DNA of 54,249 bases from Prorocentrum cordatum (lineage: Eukaryota; Sar; Dinophyceae; Prorocentrales; Prorocentraceae). The notes beneath the pieces are model-generated. The model saw nothing but the letters and a program-made list of their open reading frames with translations. It searched no databases and had not been told where the DNA came from. Position 1 is the stretch's first letter; each line of letters begins with the position of its first letter. Both the position numbers and the translations under genes were made by a program. Below, piece by piece: positions 1 through 42,299 of the stretch. The DNA lies in NCBI GenBank assembly GCA_963575745.1, contig CAUYUJ010000663.1, positions 56,674 through 110,922 on the forward strand, read 5' to 3'.

Positions 1-2380
1 ATACCAGCGCGCGTGCATCCACTGGGCGAGCATGTTGCGTTCGGCCCTGCGCGGACATGGCGGCCCGACGGACACGTGTCGGAGAGCTCTGTGAAGATCG
101 GCCCCATGGATCGTCAGGCCGGACTCAACTGCAGGTTCAGACCGCAATCAGACCACTAGACTTGCGGCGCAGACCGACAGGGCACGCCATTGGCGAGGGG
201 CCGCCAGGCCGTTGAGCCGGTCAACGAGGCCTCACTGGAGGCACTCCTCCGCCGAAAGGCAGCCCAGCAAATGGCAGCGCGCTGGCCGAGTCACGTGCCA
301 AACCCGCAGCAGGTTGCATGCCGCCGAAGGTAGATCGCGCCGGGCGGTGAACGCACAGCTGAGTGGCGGCGTCGGAGAGGTAGCACTGGCCGCATCGGCC
401 GACACGCGTCTCAACTGTTTCTATCCGCTGGGGTGGTGGTGTGGCTGAGTAAGTGAATCGAGGTAGAGATGCAGAGAAAAGGCTCGCAATATGGTAAACG
501 AGCGTACTGACTGAAATCGCACGCCAGCTGGCCCGGCCCGCATAAGGTCCTTCTGCGAGCTGCATCCCGTGTGACCCAGCTGATTGTAGCCTGAGCGCGG
601 TTGGGAGAAACTAACATCGGTGCCAGTAGGCACTCTGAGAAGTGATTTGGGCCGAGCTCGGCCAGACGCAGGCGCGCTCGGCGCGCCAGCCCGCGCGCGC
701 TAGGGCGCGCAACCGGGCACGACACCGCCCCGGCATGCATAGCACAGCGCACGGTTGGACACAGGCGTGGCATGCCTCTGCCTTCGCGCACGCCCACGCA
801 CACAGCTGAACATGTAAATGCCCAGCGTGCGCTGCAAGGCGCGTAGGTGCGCGCGGGCATAGCGCGGCGCGCGCGCTAGCACCGCTGGGCACAGACCACG
901 CCCCAGCGCGAATAGTGCGACGCCTAGGAAGGCCGAGGCACAAGACACCGTGCTTGCGCAGCTGCATCAGTGGGCATGGATGATGCACTGGGCTCGCCGC
1001 GCATCAGATGGGCGCAAGTACGTGGCATGCACCGCGAGGCCTGCACTGACATTGACACCGCGCGGGCGTGCTGCCCACCAGCGAGTCCTGGGTGATAGGG
1101 CAAACCACTGACATGAAAACCGCGCAACCTTCCTTGTCCCAAGCTGCCGCGGCAGAGGTTGCACAGTTTGCCGCGTGGCCGCGTGCCTGGACCGAACGGC
1201 ACAGCGCAAGGCGCAAACGTGGTCTTGCGGCCCAGGGTACAGCAAACGCGTCAGCGCACCTGACGACGCGCACTCTGCCCATCGTGCGTCCGAGCGCCAG
1301 GGCGCACAGCATATGCCAGAACGTGGAACAACAGGTGCTGTTGTCAAGTGAGTGGCGCGACTCTGCCCCGCCTGCTTGACAATCATACTCGGCACTGCTA
1401 CATTGCTGAGTAAGAGAAGGGGCGGCGTGGCAGCAGTAAAACTGGCAAATGGTCGCCGTGCCCAGGGCCGCGCGCGGCGTAGCACGCAGGCTGGGCTTCC
1501 AGGGATGACGCAGCACGGCAGCAGTAGGTACCCGCGTCATGCCTCGATGCCTCATCTGCGTAACCGACGTGCTGGCTGCATCTGGACGTGGTGTTTGCAG
1601 TGTTCTCTGGATGCGCGTCTGGCCAGCTGCGGCCCAAAGTCGGGACAAGAACATGCATCGGCGACATCAGGCTGGTGATAACAAGCGTGCTGCCCCCGAT
1701 CGCCAACATGGAGATCCTCCTCGGAACGATTCCCCCACGATGAGAGCTGCGAAAACGCCTTGGGGCCCGGACCTGCGCAAGGACGAGCACCCGATGAAAA
1801 AAGGTGGTGGTGAAAATGGTGCATTGGCGTTAAGTGATCCACCCGAATGGCGCGACGTGCCCGCATCGAGGACAGCCAGCACAGTCGCACACATCACGAG
1901 GCACGGAGGGAAGAGTTCCACCGCCATTCCCGGCGCGAAGCTACGGCCAGTACCTGTGGGGTGCGATGGGTCGTGGGAGACGTCGAAGCCGTTCCAAGGC
2001 ATTGGCCCCAGCGTGACCTCTGAGCGTCCAGGGCTAGTTACGAAGCTTAGTTTCCTTCGGGAAAACACCCATGAGCACAAGCTGTTGCTCGGAGGCATGG
2101 AGGGTGGATCAAATGAAAAGACGGAGGAGAGTGCGAAAGCGCGCCCACATCGTACTATGCGCAGTCCCGTGGATCGCGAGCTGGGATCGTTCCCACCCCA
2201 ACTACCAACTAGAAGTGCGGGTGGCAAGGGTGAAGGGTGGAAGACATGGCGAAAATGGAGGTAGCAAAGCGTATGCCCCTTTTCCCCTTCAATGTACAAT
2301 TCCGCGTGCACGCCGTAAGCCAGAATGGAAGCAGCGCGCACGGGCTCCTATTGTGGCGAGGAGGATGAATAATAGTGGGA
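1..2380. other. Complex GC-rich sequence, no gene recognised
   Basis: This stretch is not low-complexity, yet no ORF on either strand resembles a protein I know. It would be intronic if the split gene continues leftward. Alternating CG-rich patches occur near 660-760 and 840-890. I searched by eye for the exon expected after exon F (Gly-Phe-Tyr-Ala-Lys block, minus strand) and did not find it. Confidence 0.4.
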
Positions 2381-2681
2381 GGGGGAGGAAAGGGAGGAGG
2401 AGGAGGAGGAGGAGGAGGAGGAGGAGGAGGAAAAGGAAGAGAAGGGATATGGACGTGGAGGAGGAGGGGGAGCAGGAGGAGGGGGGGAGGGCGGGAGGGA
2501 GGAGCAGGAGGACGACGACGACGACAACAACGACGACGACAACGACGACGACGAAGACGACGACAACGACAACGACGAAGACAACGCCAACGACGACGAC
2601 GACGACGACGACGACGAGGCCAACGACGAAGACAACGACGAAGACAACGACGACGCCAACGACGACGACGACGACGACGCG
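2381..2681. repeat. (AGG)n followed by (GAC)n triplet arrays
   Basis: AGG-type units run from about 2387 to 2507 and change sharply into GAC/AAC units from 2511 to 2681. Long ORFs of poly-Thr or poly-Arg here are translations of the array. The array begins 44 nt after the donor of exon F on the minus strand. Confidence 0.95.
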
Positions 2682-2724
2682 GGAGGACGGCCCAGCGCTC
2701 TGCTGGGAGGCGCCAGAGGAGGTC

Positions 2725-33989
<31,265 letters not shown>

Positions 33990-34425
33990 CTGCCGGGGGG
34001 CAGTCCGCTGCCGCCGCTGCCGCCACCTGGGGCTCGTCCTCCCCGTGCGTCGCGTGCCCGCTCGACGTCTTCCGGCGGCGAGCCCAGGGGAGGAGGAGGA
34101 GGAAAGGAGGAGGAGGAGGAGGAGGAGGAGGAGGCGGAGGAGGAGGAAGAGGAAGAGGGAGGGAGAGGAAGAGGAGGAGGAGGAGGAGAGGGGGAGGAAG
34201 GAGGAGGAGGAGGAGGAGGAGGAGGAGGAGAGGAGGAGGAGGAGGAGGAGGAGGAGGAGGGGGAGAGGAGCAGGCCTTCTCAAGAGGGCGGCGGGACTTC
34301 TCAGAGGCCCTCGCGCCTCCGGAGAGGCCGTCTGCGGCTGCGGAGGAGAGCGCTCACAGGGCTGCCCGGAGAGCGCGAGAGCTCATGAGCGGCCCCGCCG
34401 CCCTCGGAGAACGCCTGGCCCCTCC
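33990..34425. repeat. Sequence 5' of exon A with (AGG)n array
   Basis: A GC-rich stretch is followed by AGG/AGGA triplets at 34095-34265, then unique GC-rich sequence to the MITE. The exon preceding exon A should lie on the minus strand beyond here and was not identified. Confidence 0.8.
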
Positions 34426-34582
34426 TTACCAGCCTGGAACATATCCCTATCGCTATGCTGGGCACCTCCTAATCACGAGGCCAATCTTAAGGATTGCCTT
34501 ATTTTTTGAGGGCGAATCCCTAAGATTGTCATCGCCTTTGGCGTGTCAATCTTAGGGATAGGGATACGTTCGAAGCTGGTAA
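34426..34582. mobile_element. MITE-like element, 26-bp terminal inverted repeats, 5-bp target duplication
   Basis: The left end TTACCAGCCTGGAACATATC (continuing CCTATC, 34426-34451) is the inverted match of GATAGGGATACGTTCGAAGC plus TGGTAA (34557-34582), with about four mismatches. The flanks carry the direct repeat CCTCC at 34421-34425 and 34583-34587, a candidate target-site duplication. The interior has two further CAATCTTA(A)GGAT words facing each other. There is no coding capacity. Non-autonomous DNA transposon is the natural reading. The CCTCC repeat could be chance in this C-rich setting. Confidence 0.7.
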
Positions 34583-34779
34583 CCTCCCGCTTCCCCCCCC
34601 TGGGCTCACCGCTGAGTCTTTGGTGTAATGCGCGGTAGCGCGGGCGAGAGGGAGACAACAACAGGGAGGGGGTCCTCAGACCCCCCAGGTCAGGTCAGAA
34701 GCCGTGCATCTGTAAGACGCGTTGGCAAAAGCATCCGGATCGCTATTGGACCGATGCTTGGAGGTGCGCCTGCCTGTAG

Positions 34780-34831
<52 letters not shown>

Positions 34832-34911
34832 GAATAACAACAATTATACTAATAATACTAGCAATAAGAATTATACTACGAATACTAATAATGATAATAA
34901 TAATAATGATG

Positions 34912-34945
<34 letters not shown>

Positions 34946-35040
34946 TAATAATAAATAATAAACACATTAATGATGATAAGTGTAATAATAATAATGATAC
35001 TAATGATACTGATAATTATAATGATAATAATAATAATAAA
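34583..35040. repeat. Spacer, (TA)n and (TAA)n arrays
   Basis: TA units at 34782-34826, then ATA/TAA/TGA triplets to 35040. This is the only strongly AT-rich patch in the window. Confidence 0.9.
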
Positions 35041-35293
35041 TCCGAGCGTGGGTCGATCTGAGGAGGGCTCTCCAAGTCCTCCAGTCCTGCCCGGGTCCAC
35101 GACCCTCTCCACTCCGCTGCTGGCCCCGCGGGGGCCAGGCCGACGCCGCCTTGGTGCACTCCTGCCCGAGGCAAACTTTGAAACAATCAAGGAACACCGA
35201 GCCCCTCCCCAACGAAAAGTGTTCCTTCTTCAAGGCCCCGTACTCCTGGTCGCACTCGCACTCGCCCTGGCACTTATTTACACTCATGCCCAC
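35041..35293 (-). CDS. Candidate Cys-rich exon
   Basis: The minus-strand frame reads NKCQGECECDQEYGALKKEH, then SLGRGSVFLDCFKVCLGQEC and TKAASAWPPRG, with six Cys in about 40 residues. Composition and lack of repeats suggest coding. The family is not recognised. The ORF then runs into the TAA array, so the true end is a splice site before about 35130. Neighbouring frames upstream (35312-35380) also look coding (SEDEVAQLSQLSLR), so several small exons may lie here. Confidence 0.35.
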
Positions 35294-35550
35294 ATCCGCG
35301 GGTTCCAGAAGCTATCTCAGAGAAAGCTGGGAGAGCTGCGCAACCTCGTCCTCGGAACACCCTGAGGGGCTTCCTGGCAACTCGCCCCCCCCCCGCCTGG
35401 CGGGTTGGGGGCCGGGTTCTGTTGGGCGCAGGACTCGGATGGGGTCGGTCAGCCGCTGTCCTGGCGGGCAGGCATCTCCACAACCGCGTCTCCTGGCACG
35501 CTGAGGCGCGCTAGAATGCCACAGGCTGTCCGTCCGGACAGTTCCTGCAA
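35294..35550. other. Spacer between candidate exons
   Basis: GC-rich. A coding-like stretch near 35330-35370 is noted under the Cys-rich exon. Confidence 0.35.
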
Positions 35551-35856
35551 TCATCGCGTCCGGTTGCGCGCACCGCCTCCCGCCCCCCGCGTCGCTCGAA
35601 ACAGAACATCGGCCTCGCGCCATGAGGCTTCATGCGCAGGGCCTTCGGCGTCGCTCAAGCTGTCCTCCACCACCGTCACCATTGCATCTGCGGGCGGCGG
35701 CGTCTCCTGGGCCAGCTCCAGCTCTGGGCCTGCACGCAGCCTGTCCGACGCGGTCCTCGGCAAGGGGTAGTAGCCGAAACCGCTGTTCCCCGACTGCGGC
35801 GGCGGCGATGGCGGCGGTGGATACAGGGGAGTCCTGGGCTGCGCAGACATGGCCAC
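35551..35856 (-). CDS. Candidate first exon, Pro-rich hypothetical protein
   Basis: An ATG at 35856 (or 35850) opens MAMSAQPRTPLYPPPPSPPP followed by SGNSGFGYYPLPRTASDRLR and an acidic VTVVEDSLSDAEG segment. The ORF closes after ARNRTR in a GC-rich stretch that may be intronic. Low-complexity N-terminus, no family recognised. It may belong with the Cys-rich exon 260 bp downstream on the same strand. Confidence 0.35.
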   Translation of the reverse strand: MAMSAQPRTPLYPPPPSPPPQSGNSGFGYYPLPRTASDRLRAGPELELAQETPPPADAMVTVVEDSLSDAEGPAHEASWREADVLFRATRGAGGGARNRTR

Positions 35857-36185
35857 GCGTGGAAGAGTTCACCGTGTAGAAACCAGCATGTATGAAGGAG
35901 CCTGAGTTTTGCACCACAATGGCGAATGATTGCAGGCGGGGCAGGGCATGAAGGGTGGGAAGCTATTGGATGGGGGGAGCGGGCGGATACGGGGCAGAGG
36001 CTGTAAAGTTCCACCATACTTGTTCCACCGCATTGTCCAACCATACGTGTTTCCACCATTATTTCTCCATGTTTCCACAACAACACCTGTGCAAACACAG
36101 GTCAAGAAATACAACCCCAATGTTCAAACTCGTTGCGCCACTGGCCCCAGCACCCCTGGCGTCGAGCATCGACGACCCCTCCTCC
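35857..36185. other. Intergenic or 3' flank
   Basis: Contains unusual runs of GTTTCCACCATTATTTCTCC-like words (36000-36080). It follows the stop of the gene at 36186. No repeat family recognised. Confidence 0.4.
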
Positions 36186-37406
36186 TCAGGCCGCCCACTG
36201 CTTCTTCTGCCCTGCGCCCTCGCCGCCGACAGCTTTCTTCGACTCGTCGATCGCCGCCGCGGCGACCTTCGTCACCTCGTCGAGGAACTTCGTCAGCGGG
36301 GCCCCAAGGTTACCGTAAGCCTGCGTCGTCCCCTTGAAGCTGTCGAGCACCTCCGCGTCGATAGTCACGACACTGACCCTGAAGCCCGTGACGAGGTTGT
36401 CGCCGACGCTGCGCTCCAGCACGAATGACCCCACAGGGATGTACACGAACGATCCCTGTGGGACAGTTGCCCTCCAGATCGTCGACTTGACCATGTTCAG
36501 CTGCTCCTCCACCTGGATCCCACGGATGAGATCGGTCAGCGACTCGAAGAGGTCATCCTTCTCTCCGCGCACGGCGTTCGCCAGGACCGAGTAGTCGAGC
36601 AAGGTCCTGTGAAGACACAGATCTGCCTCGCGCCCGTGACTTGGTAGCGCACTGCGGCCAGCCCTTGCCGCTCCAGCGAGCAGTTCGTGTGGGCAGTGTC
36701 CTGGCCGAACATGAGGAGCTGCTTGAACGTCTTGCTCAGCAGCGCGTTGTCCCTGCTCTGGGGGGCCTCGACGAGGCCATGGGTGAAAGCAGCCAGCGCC
36801 GCCCTCATGTCGGCCGCCTTATCGGCGCGACAAGGCCCGCATCCGCGCTTCCCGGTCTTGAACATCACCGACCCTGGGAGCTGGATGCGAAACGCGCCCA
36901 TCGCTGCCCTGACGCTGCGCTGGCCGCTCAGGTCCGACAACGTCGCGGACGCCTCGACGATGAAAGGATCAGCGGCTTTGACCGCGTTCTCCGACAGAGC
37001 TTTGTTGTAGGCAACCTCGTCGTCATACGCGTTCACTGGCTTGATGATGGCGTTGGTCGCGTCGAACAGAAGCGTGGGCATGGCCCTGGATTCCATTATG
37101 AGCGCCGCTCTCGCCTTGGCCTCTGCTGCCTCCTTCTCCCTGGATTCCTCGCCCGCCTCGGCCTTCTTCTGCTGCTGCTGCTTCTGGTTGGCCTGCTTCC
37201 TTGTCGAAGCGATCCACCACGCCTGCAACCTCGTTGCAGGAAGCTCGACACCAAGTGATCAGCTTGTCCTGCAACTCCTCGGCTGGATCGCAGACGGCAC
37301 ACAGTACCCACACGCCGACGCGCTGGGCTCTGGGCCAACCGAAAGGTGGAATCAAGCGGAGCGGGCAGGCCTTCTGGTTCGGCGACCGAAACCAGCGCCC
37401 CACCAT
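36186..37406 (-). pseudogene. Hypothetical protein gene with two apparent frame breaks
   Basis: Three minus-strand frames in succession read like one protein. The first (37406-37170) ends AEELQDKLITWCRASCNEVA and GVVDRFDKEA. The second (37190-36620) runs from a Gln/Lys-rich coiled stretch through AKARAALIMESRAMPTLLFD to SLERQGLAAVRYQVTGA. The third (36602-36186) runs LLDYSVLANAVRGEKDDLFE through VLDSFKGTTQAYGNLGAPLT to KKQWAA and stop. Frame changes fall near 37185 and 36610. The second break could be a 20-nt GC-AG intron (36607-36626) flanked by AG|G, or a one-base error. The first cannot be an intron of plausible size. No family recognised. Alternatives are a pseudogene, or a real gene with long-read indel errors. 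A C-terminal intact frame of about 138 residues supports coding origin. Confidence 0.6.
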
Positions 37407-37469
37407 CCCGCCCCACCTGATTCACCCTTTCGGTAAGCCCATCCGCTGGCGCCCCTTGATTCACCCCTT

Positions 37470-37737
37470 CGTTTAGTTTTGCTAGGGTCCTGTTTAGTTT
37501 TCCTAGGGTCTCGCTTAGTTTTGCGAGGTCCTCTTTAGTTCTCCGACGGTCTCGTTTAGTTTTGGTAGGGTCATGTTTAGTTGTCCGAGGGTCTTGTCTA
37601 GTTTTCCTGGGGTCATGTTTAGTTGTCCTAGGGTCTCGTTTAGTTGTCCTATGGTCTTGTCTAGTTTACCTAGGGTCTTGCTTAATTTTGCGAGGGTCCT
37701 GTTTAGTTGTCCGAGGGTCTCGTCTAGTTTTCCTCGT
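37470..37737. repeat. 21-bp half-unit minisatellite, left block
   Basis: Alternating GTCCTGTTTAGTTGTCCTAGG and GGTCTCGTTTAGTTTTGGTA-like half-units, the same family as 38550-40567. Confidence 0.93.
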
Positions 37738-38548
37738 CAGCATCGTCAGCGTCGTCCTCACCATCTCGTCACTTCCTAGGGTCTTATATGTATGTCACCG
37801 TCGGCATCATCATCACCATCATCACGATCAGCATCGCCATCATCATCATCTTCATTTTCGTCATCATGCCTTCAGCAGGCCGGGGCAGAGCATGCTCGGC
37901 CCCCCCTTGGCGCCGTCCAGGACGACCCAGCAGTGGGAGACTAAACGCGACCCAGGAGAAAAAACTAAACACGACCATGGTCGGTGGTGATGATGGCGAC
38001 TACTACAGCACGACGAACACGACCATGGTCGGTGGTCGATGAGGGCGGCGGGAGCGAAACTGAGGATTGAGATGATGTCGGCGGTCATGATGACGATGGT
38101 CAAGATGTCGGTGGTCATGATGTCAGGGGTCATGATGACGATGGCCATGATGTCGGTGGTCATGATGTCGCTGATTGTGCTGATGATGTGGGTTGTCATG
38201 ATGGCGCCTGCTACGATGGCGGCGGTGACGACGACGTTTTTCCGCTCGCCAGTGTCGCGGCGCCAGCTGCCGCGACGCCGCCTTGGCCTCAGAAGGCGCC
38301 AGAGGCAGCCGCACGCCAGAGGCAGTGACTCGGCCACGCCAGAGGCCTAGGCAAGGCCTAGGTTCGGCCAGGAACGACCGGCCATCAGTGCGAGCAGCAG
38401 CTGGGCCCCAGCGCGCAGTGCAAAAATAGTGGAGGGCACCCTATCGCCTTAGCAAGAGCGAAGACTCAATCAGTCACCCACCCGACACCACAAAGAAAAA
38501 AGACTGACCGCCGCCCACTTACTCAACAGCTGGGCCCTCAACAGTTAA
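37738..38548. repeat. Segmental duplication, copy 1 (~0.8 kb)
   Basis: Opens with CAGCATCGTCAGCGTCGTCC, then a CATCAT-rich stretch, CCTTCAGCAGGCCGGGGCAG, GACCATGGTCGGTGGT, a GTCATGATG array and GCTGGGCCCTCAA at the end. It matches 40568-41343 throughout with small indels. Copy 1 has an extra ~45 bp near 37895-37940. The GATGTCGGTGGTCAT units create His/Asp or Met/Thr ORFs only. Confidence 0.93.
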
Positions 38549-40567
38549 GGTCTCGTTTAGTTTTGGCAAGGTCCTGCTTAGTTTTCCGAGGGTCTCGTTT
38601 ACTGTTGCGAGGGTCCTCTTTAGTTTTCCTTGGGTCTCGTTTAGTTGTGCTAGGGTCCTGTTTAGTTGTCCTAGGATCTCGATTAGTTGTGGTAGGGTCC
38701 TGAGTAGTTTTCCTAGTGTCTCGTTTAATGTTGGTCGGGTCCTGTTTAGTTTTCCTATGGTTTCATTTACTTTTGCTAGGGTACTGTTTAGTTTCCCTAG
38801 GGTCCCGTTTACTTGTGGTAGGGTCCTGTTTAGTTTTCCTAGGGTCTCGTTTAGTTTTGGTATGGTCCTGCTTAGTTGTCCTACAGGTCTCGTTTAGTTT
38901 TTGGTAGGGTCCTGCTTAGTTGTCCTGGGGTCCCGTTTAGTTTGGTCGGGTCCTGTTTAGTTGTCCTAGGGTATCGTTTAGTTTTGGCAGGTCATGTTTA
39001 GTCTGCGTAGGGTCTCGTTTAGTTTAGGTGGGGTCCAGTTTAGTTTCCCTGGGGTCTCGTTTAGTTGTGGTAGGGTCCTGTTGTTGTCCTAGGGTATCGT
39101 TTACTTCTGCTAGTATTTAATTGTCCTAAAGTCTCGTTTACTTTTGCGAGAGTCATGTTTAGTTGTCCTAGGGTCTCGCTTAGATTTGCGAGGGTCCTGT
39201 TTAGTTGTCCTAGGGTCTCGTCTAATCTTGGTAGGGTCCTGTTTAGTTGTCCTAGTGTCTGGTTTGATTGTCCGAAGGTCTTGTCTAGTTTTCCTAAGGT
39301 CTCGTTTAGTTTTGCGAGGGTCCTGCTTAGTTGTCCTAGGGTCTCGTTTAGTTTGGTAGGGTCCTGTTTAGTTGTCCTAGGGTATCGTATAGTCTTGTTT
39401 AATTGTCCTAAGGTCTGTTTGGCAGGGTCCTGTTTAATGGTCCGAAGGTCTCGTTTAGTTTTCGTCGGGCCCTGTCTATTTTGTCCGAGGGTCTCTTTTA
39501 GTTTTGCGAGGGTCCTGTTTAGCTTTCCTAGGGTCTAGTTTAGTTGTCCGAGGGTATTGTCTAGCTTTCCGAGGGTCTCGTTCAGTTTTGATAGGGTCCT
39601 GTATGGTTTTCCGAGGGTCTCGTTTAGTTTTGGTAGGGTCCTATCTAGTTTTCCTAGGGTCTCGTTTCGTTTTGGTAGGGTCCTGTTTAGCTTTCCTAGG
39701 GTCTCGCTTAGTTTTGCGACGTACTACTCAGTTGTTCTAGGGTCTCGTTTAATTGTTGGTAGGGCCCTGCTTAGTTTTCCAAAGGTATCGTTTAGTGTTG
39801 GTAGGGTCCGGTTTAGTTGTCCTAGGGTCTCGCTTATGTTGGCTAGGGTCCTGTTTAGTTGTCCTAGGGTCTCGTATAGTTTTGCCATGGTCCTGTCTAG
39901 TTTTCGTAAGGTTTCGTTTATTGTTGGTAGGGTCCTGTTTAGTTGTCCTAGGGTCTCGTTTACTTGTGGGAGGGTCCTGTTTAGTTGTCCTACAGGTCTC
40001 GTTTAGTTTTGGTAGGGTCCTGTTTAGTTGTCCTAGGGTTTTGCCTAGTTTTGCTGAGATCCTGTTTAGTATTCATAGGTTCTCGCTTAATTTTGGTAGG
40101 GTCCTGTTATTGTCCTAGGGTCCCGTTTACTTTTGGGAAGGTCCCGTTTAGTTGTCCTGGGGTCTCGTTTAGTTTTGGTCGGGTCCTGTATAGTTTTCCT
40201 AGGGTCTAGGGTCTCGTGTAGTTTTGCGAGGGTCCTGTTTACTTTTCCTTGGGTCTCGTTTAGTTTTGCGAGGGTCCTGTTTAGTTGTCCTAAGGTCTCG
40301 TTTGGTTGTGGTAGGGTCCTGCTTATTTTGCCGAAGGTATCGTTTAGTTGTGGTAGGGTCCTGTTTAATTTGCCTACGGTCTCGTTTAGTTGTGGTAGGG
40401 TCCTGTTTAGTTGTCCTAGGGTCTCGCTTAGTTTTGGTTGGGTCCTGTTTAGTTTTCCTGGGGTATCGTTTAGTTGTCCTAGGGACTTGTCTAGTTGTCC
40501 TAGGGTCTTGTTTAGTATTGCTAGGGTCCTGTTTAGTTTTCTTAGGGTCTCGTCTAGTTTTCCTCAT
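38549..40567. repeat. 2-kb minisatellite of 21-bp half-units, roughly 95 copies
   Basis: Half-units GTCCTGTTTAGTTGTCCTAGG and GGTCTCGTTTAGTTTTGGTA alternate with many variants, giving a ~42-bp higher-order period. Because 21 is a multiple of three, Leu/Val/Ser-rich ORFs persist. Both ends of the array meet the same duplicated block. Confidence 0.96.
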
Positions 40568-41343
40568 CAGCATCGTCAGCGTCGTCCTCACCATCATCGT
40601 CATTTCCTAGGGTCTTATATGTATGTCACCGTCAGCAACGTCATCGCCATCATCACGACCATCATCGCCATCATCGTCATCATCTTCATTTTCGTCATCA
40701 TGCCTTCGGCAGGCCGGGGTAGAGTATTGGCGCCGTACTAAACGCGACCCAGGAGAAAACTAAACACGACCAAGGTCGGTGGTGATGATGGCGACTACTA
40801 CAGCACGACGAACACGACCATGGTCGGTGGTCGATGAGGGCGGCGGGAGCGAAGCTCAGGATTGAGATGACGTCGGTGGTCATGATGACGATGGTCATGA
40901 TGTCGGTGGTCATGATGTCAGGGGTCATGATGACGATGGTCATGGTGCCGGTGGTCATGATGTCGCTGATTGTGCTGATGATGTGGGTGGTCATGATGGC
41001 GCCTACTACGATGGCGGCGATGACGACGACGTCTTTTTTCCGCTCGCAAGCGTCGCGGCGCGAGCTGCCGCGACGCCGCCTTGGCCTCAGAAGGCGCGCC
41101 AGAGGCAGCGGCACGCCAGAGGCAGTGACTCGGCCACGCCAGAGGCCCAGGCAAGGCCCAGGTTCGGCCAGGAACGAGCAGCCATCAGTGCGAGTAGCAG
41201 CTGAGCCCCAGCGCGCAGTGGAAAAGGCGCGGTGGGCCCCCTATCGCCTTATCAAGAGCAAGGACTGAATCAGTCACTCACCCGCGACCACAAAGAAAAA
41301 GGCCTGGACCGCCGCTCACTCACTGAACAGCTGGGCCCTCAAT
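40568..41343. repeat. Segmental duplication, copy 2
   Basis: Matches 37738-38548 in order and orientation. After the common GCTGGGCCCTCAA end it passes directly into the gene at 41375. Confidence 0.93.
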
Positions 41344-41374
41344 CGCTCTCACCCGCCAGAGGCAGGGCCTCCCA

Positions 41375-42299
41375 TCACTCGCGAGGTAACCTCGTCAGCA
41401 TCCTTTCCGGCATCCTCAGCGCCGACCTCGTCTGCACCCATTCCAGGGCGATCTCGCGCTCGTCCTGGACCTCGGCCAAAGGCGGCGCCTCCCGCCAGCG
41501 CCTGGTTGCTAGAGAGCCGTCGTACCAAACTGCGAAGTCAAAAAGATCGCAGGCTTCCCCATCTCGAGCCACGCGCTTCATACCAGACGACAGCCTCTCC
41601 TAGCTAAAAGAAATGGCATGGAAGGGACCAAGGAGCTTGGACCATCGAAGCGGCCGCGCTTTCTCAGGGACCAAAGGGCATATGTCGAAACCGTCGGCGA
41701 GGACTGTGTCGCACACGTCTAGCGGGTTGGGAGTCAGCTGCACCTGGCCGGTCCACCAAGGGGCGACGATCGCAGAACCAAACTGCGAGTCTTCGAAAAA
41801 AACGAGCATCTGAAATTCCACTTCGCAGGTAGCGCTCACGTTGTCGAAGGTAGCGTCCTTGCCAGAGATGAGAAGGACGGCGATGACCTTCCCTGCCAGA
41901 GGTGAGGTTCTAAAACTCCACATTCGAATACCGATCTCCGCTAGTGCTCCAGCAGAAGCCAACTCCAAAGTAACAGCAACGTCGGTTCGGCGGGGGGAGT
42001 TCGCCGCGGTCGCCGGAATCACCGTTGCCGTCTTGAGCCAGGCCCCGCCGCGCAGGCCGAGCGCGCACGAAGCGTTGGAACAGGCTTCCCACGCCCTGCG
42101 CCACAGGCGCAAGCTGCCTGCCGGGTTCGCCCCAGGGGCGCGCCACCGCGAACGCCGCCGCGGCCACCCCGTCCGCGCCGAGGGCCTCGCGCGCACTCCT
42201 GCACGCGGCGCAGAAGCGCAGGGCGCCCATCGCGGACAGCTCATCCAGCCACGCAGCGAGGAAGGCCAGCATCGCGGGAGCGGCCGGCCCCGCGCGCAC
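41375..42299 (-). pseudogene. F-box-like hypothetical gene with one frameshift and one in-frame stop
   Basis: The first frame (from 42299, better start at the second Met) reads MLAFLAAWLDELSAMGALRF and CAACRSAREALGADGVAAAA. The Leu-rich helix followed by C..CRS.REA resembles an F-box (weak, by eye). Near 42075 the frame changes and continues LRGGAWLKTATVIPATAANS, then AEIGIRMWSF, VIAVLLISGKDATFDNVSAT and PEKARPLRWSKLLG. A TAG at 41600-41602 interrupts, after which the same frame continues GEACDLFDFAVWYDGSLATR and EIALEWVQTRSALRMPERM to a stop at 41375. The TAG follows a TTTCTTTTAG tract, so it may be intronic. The middle and C-terminal domain are not recognised. Confidence 0.55.
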
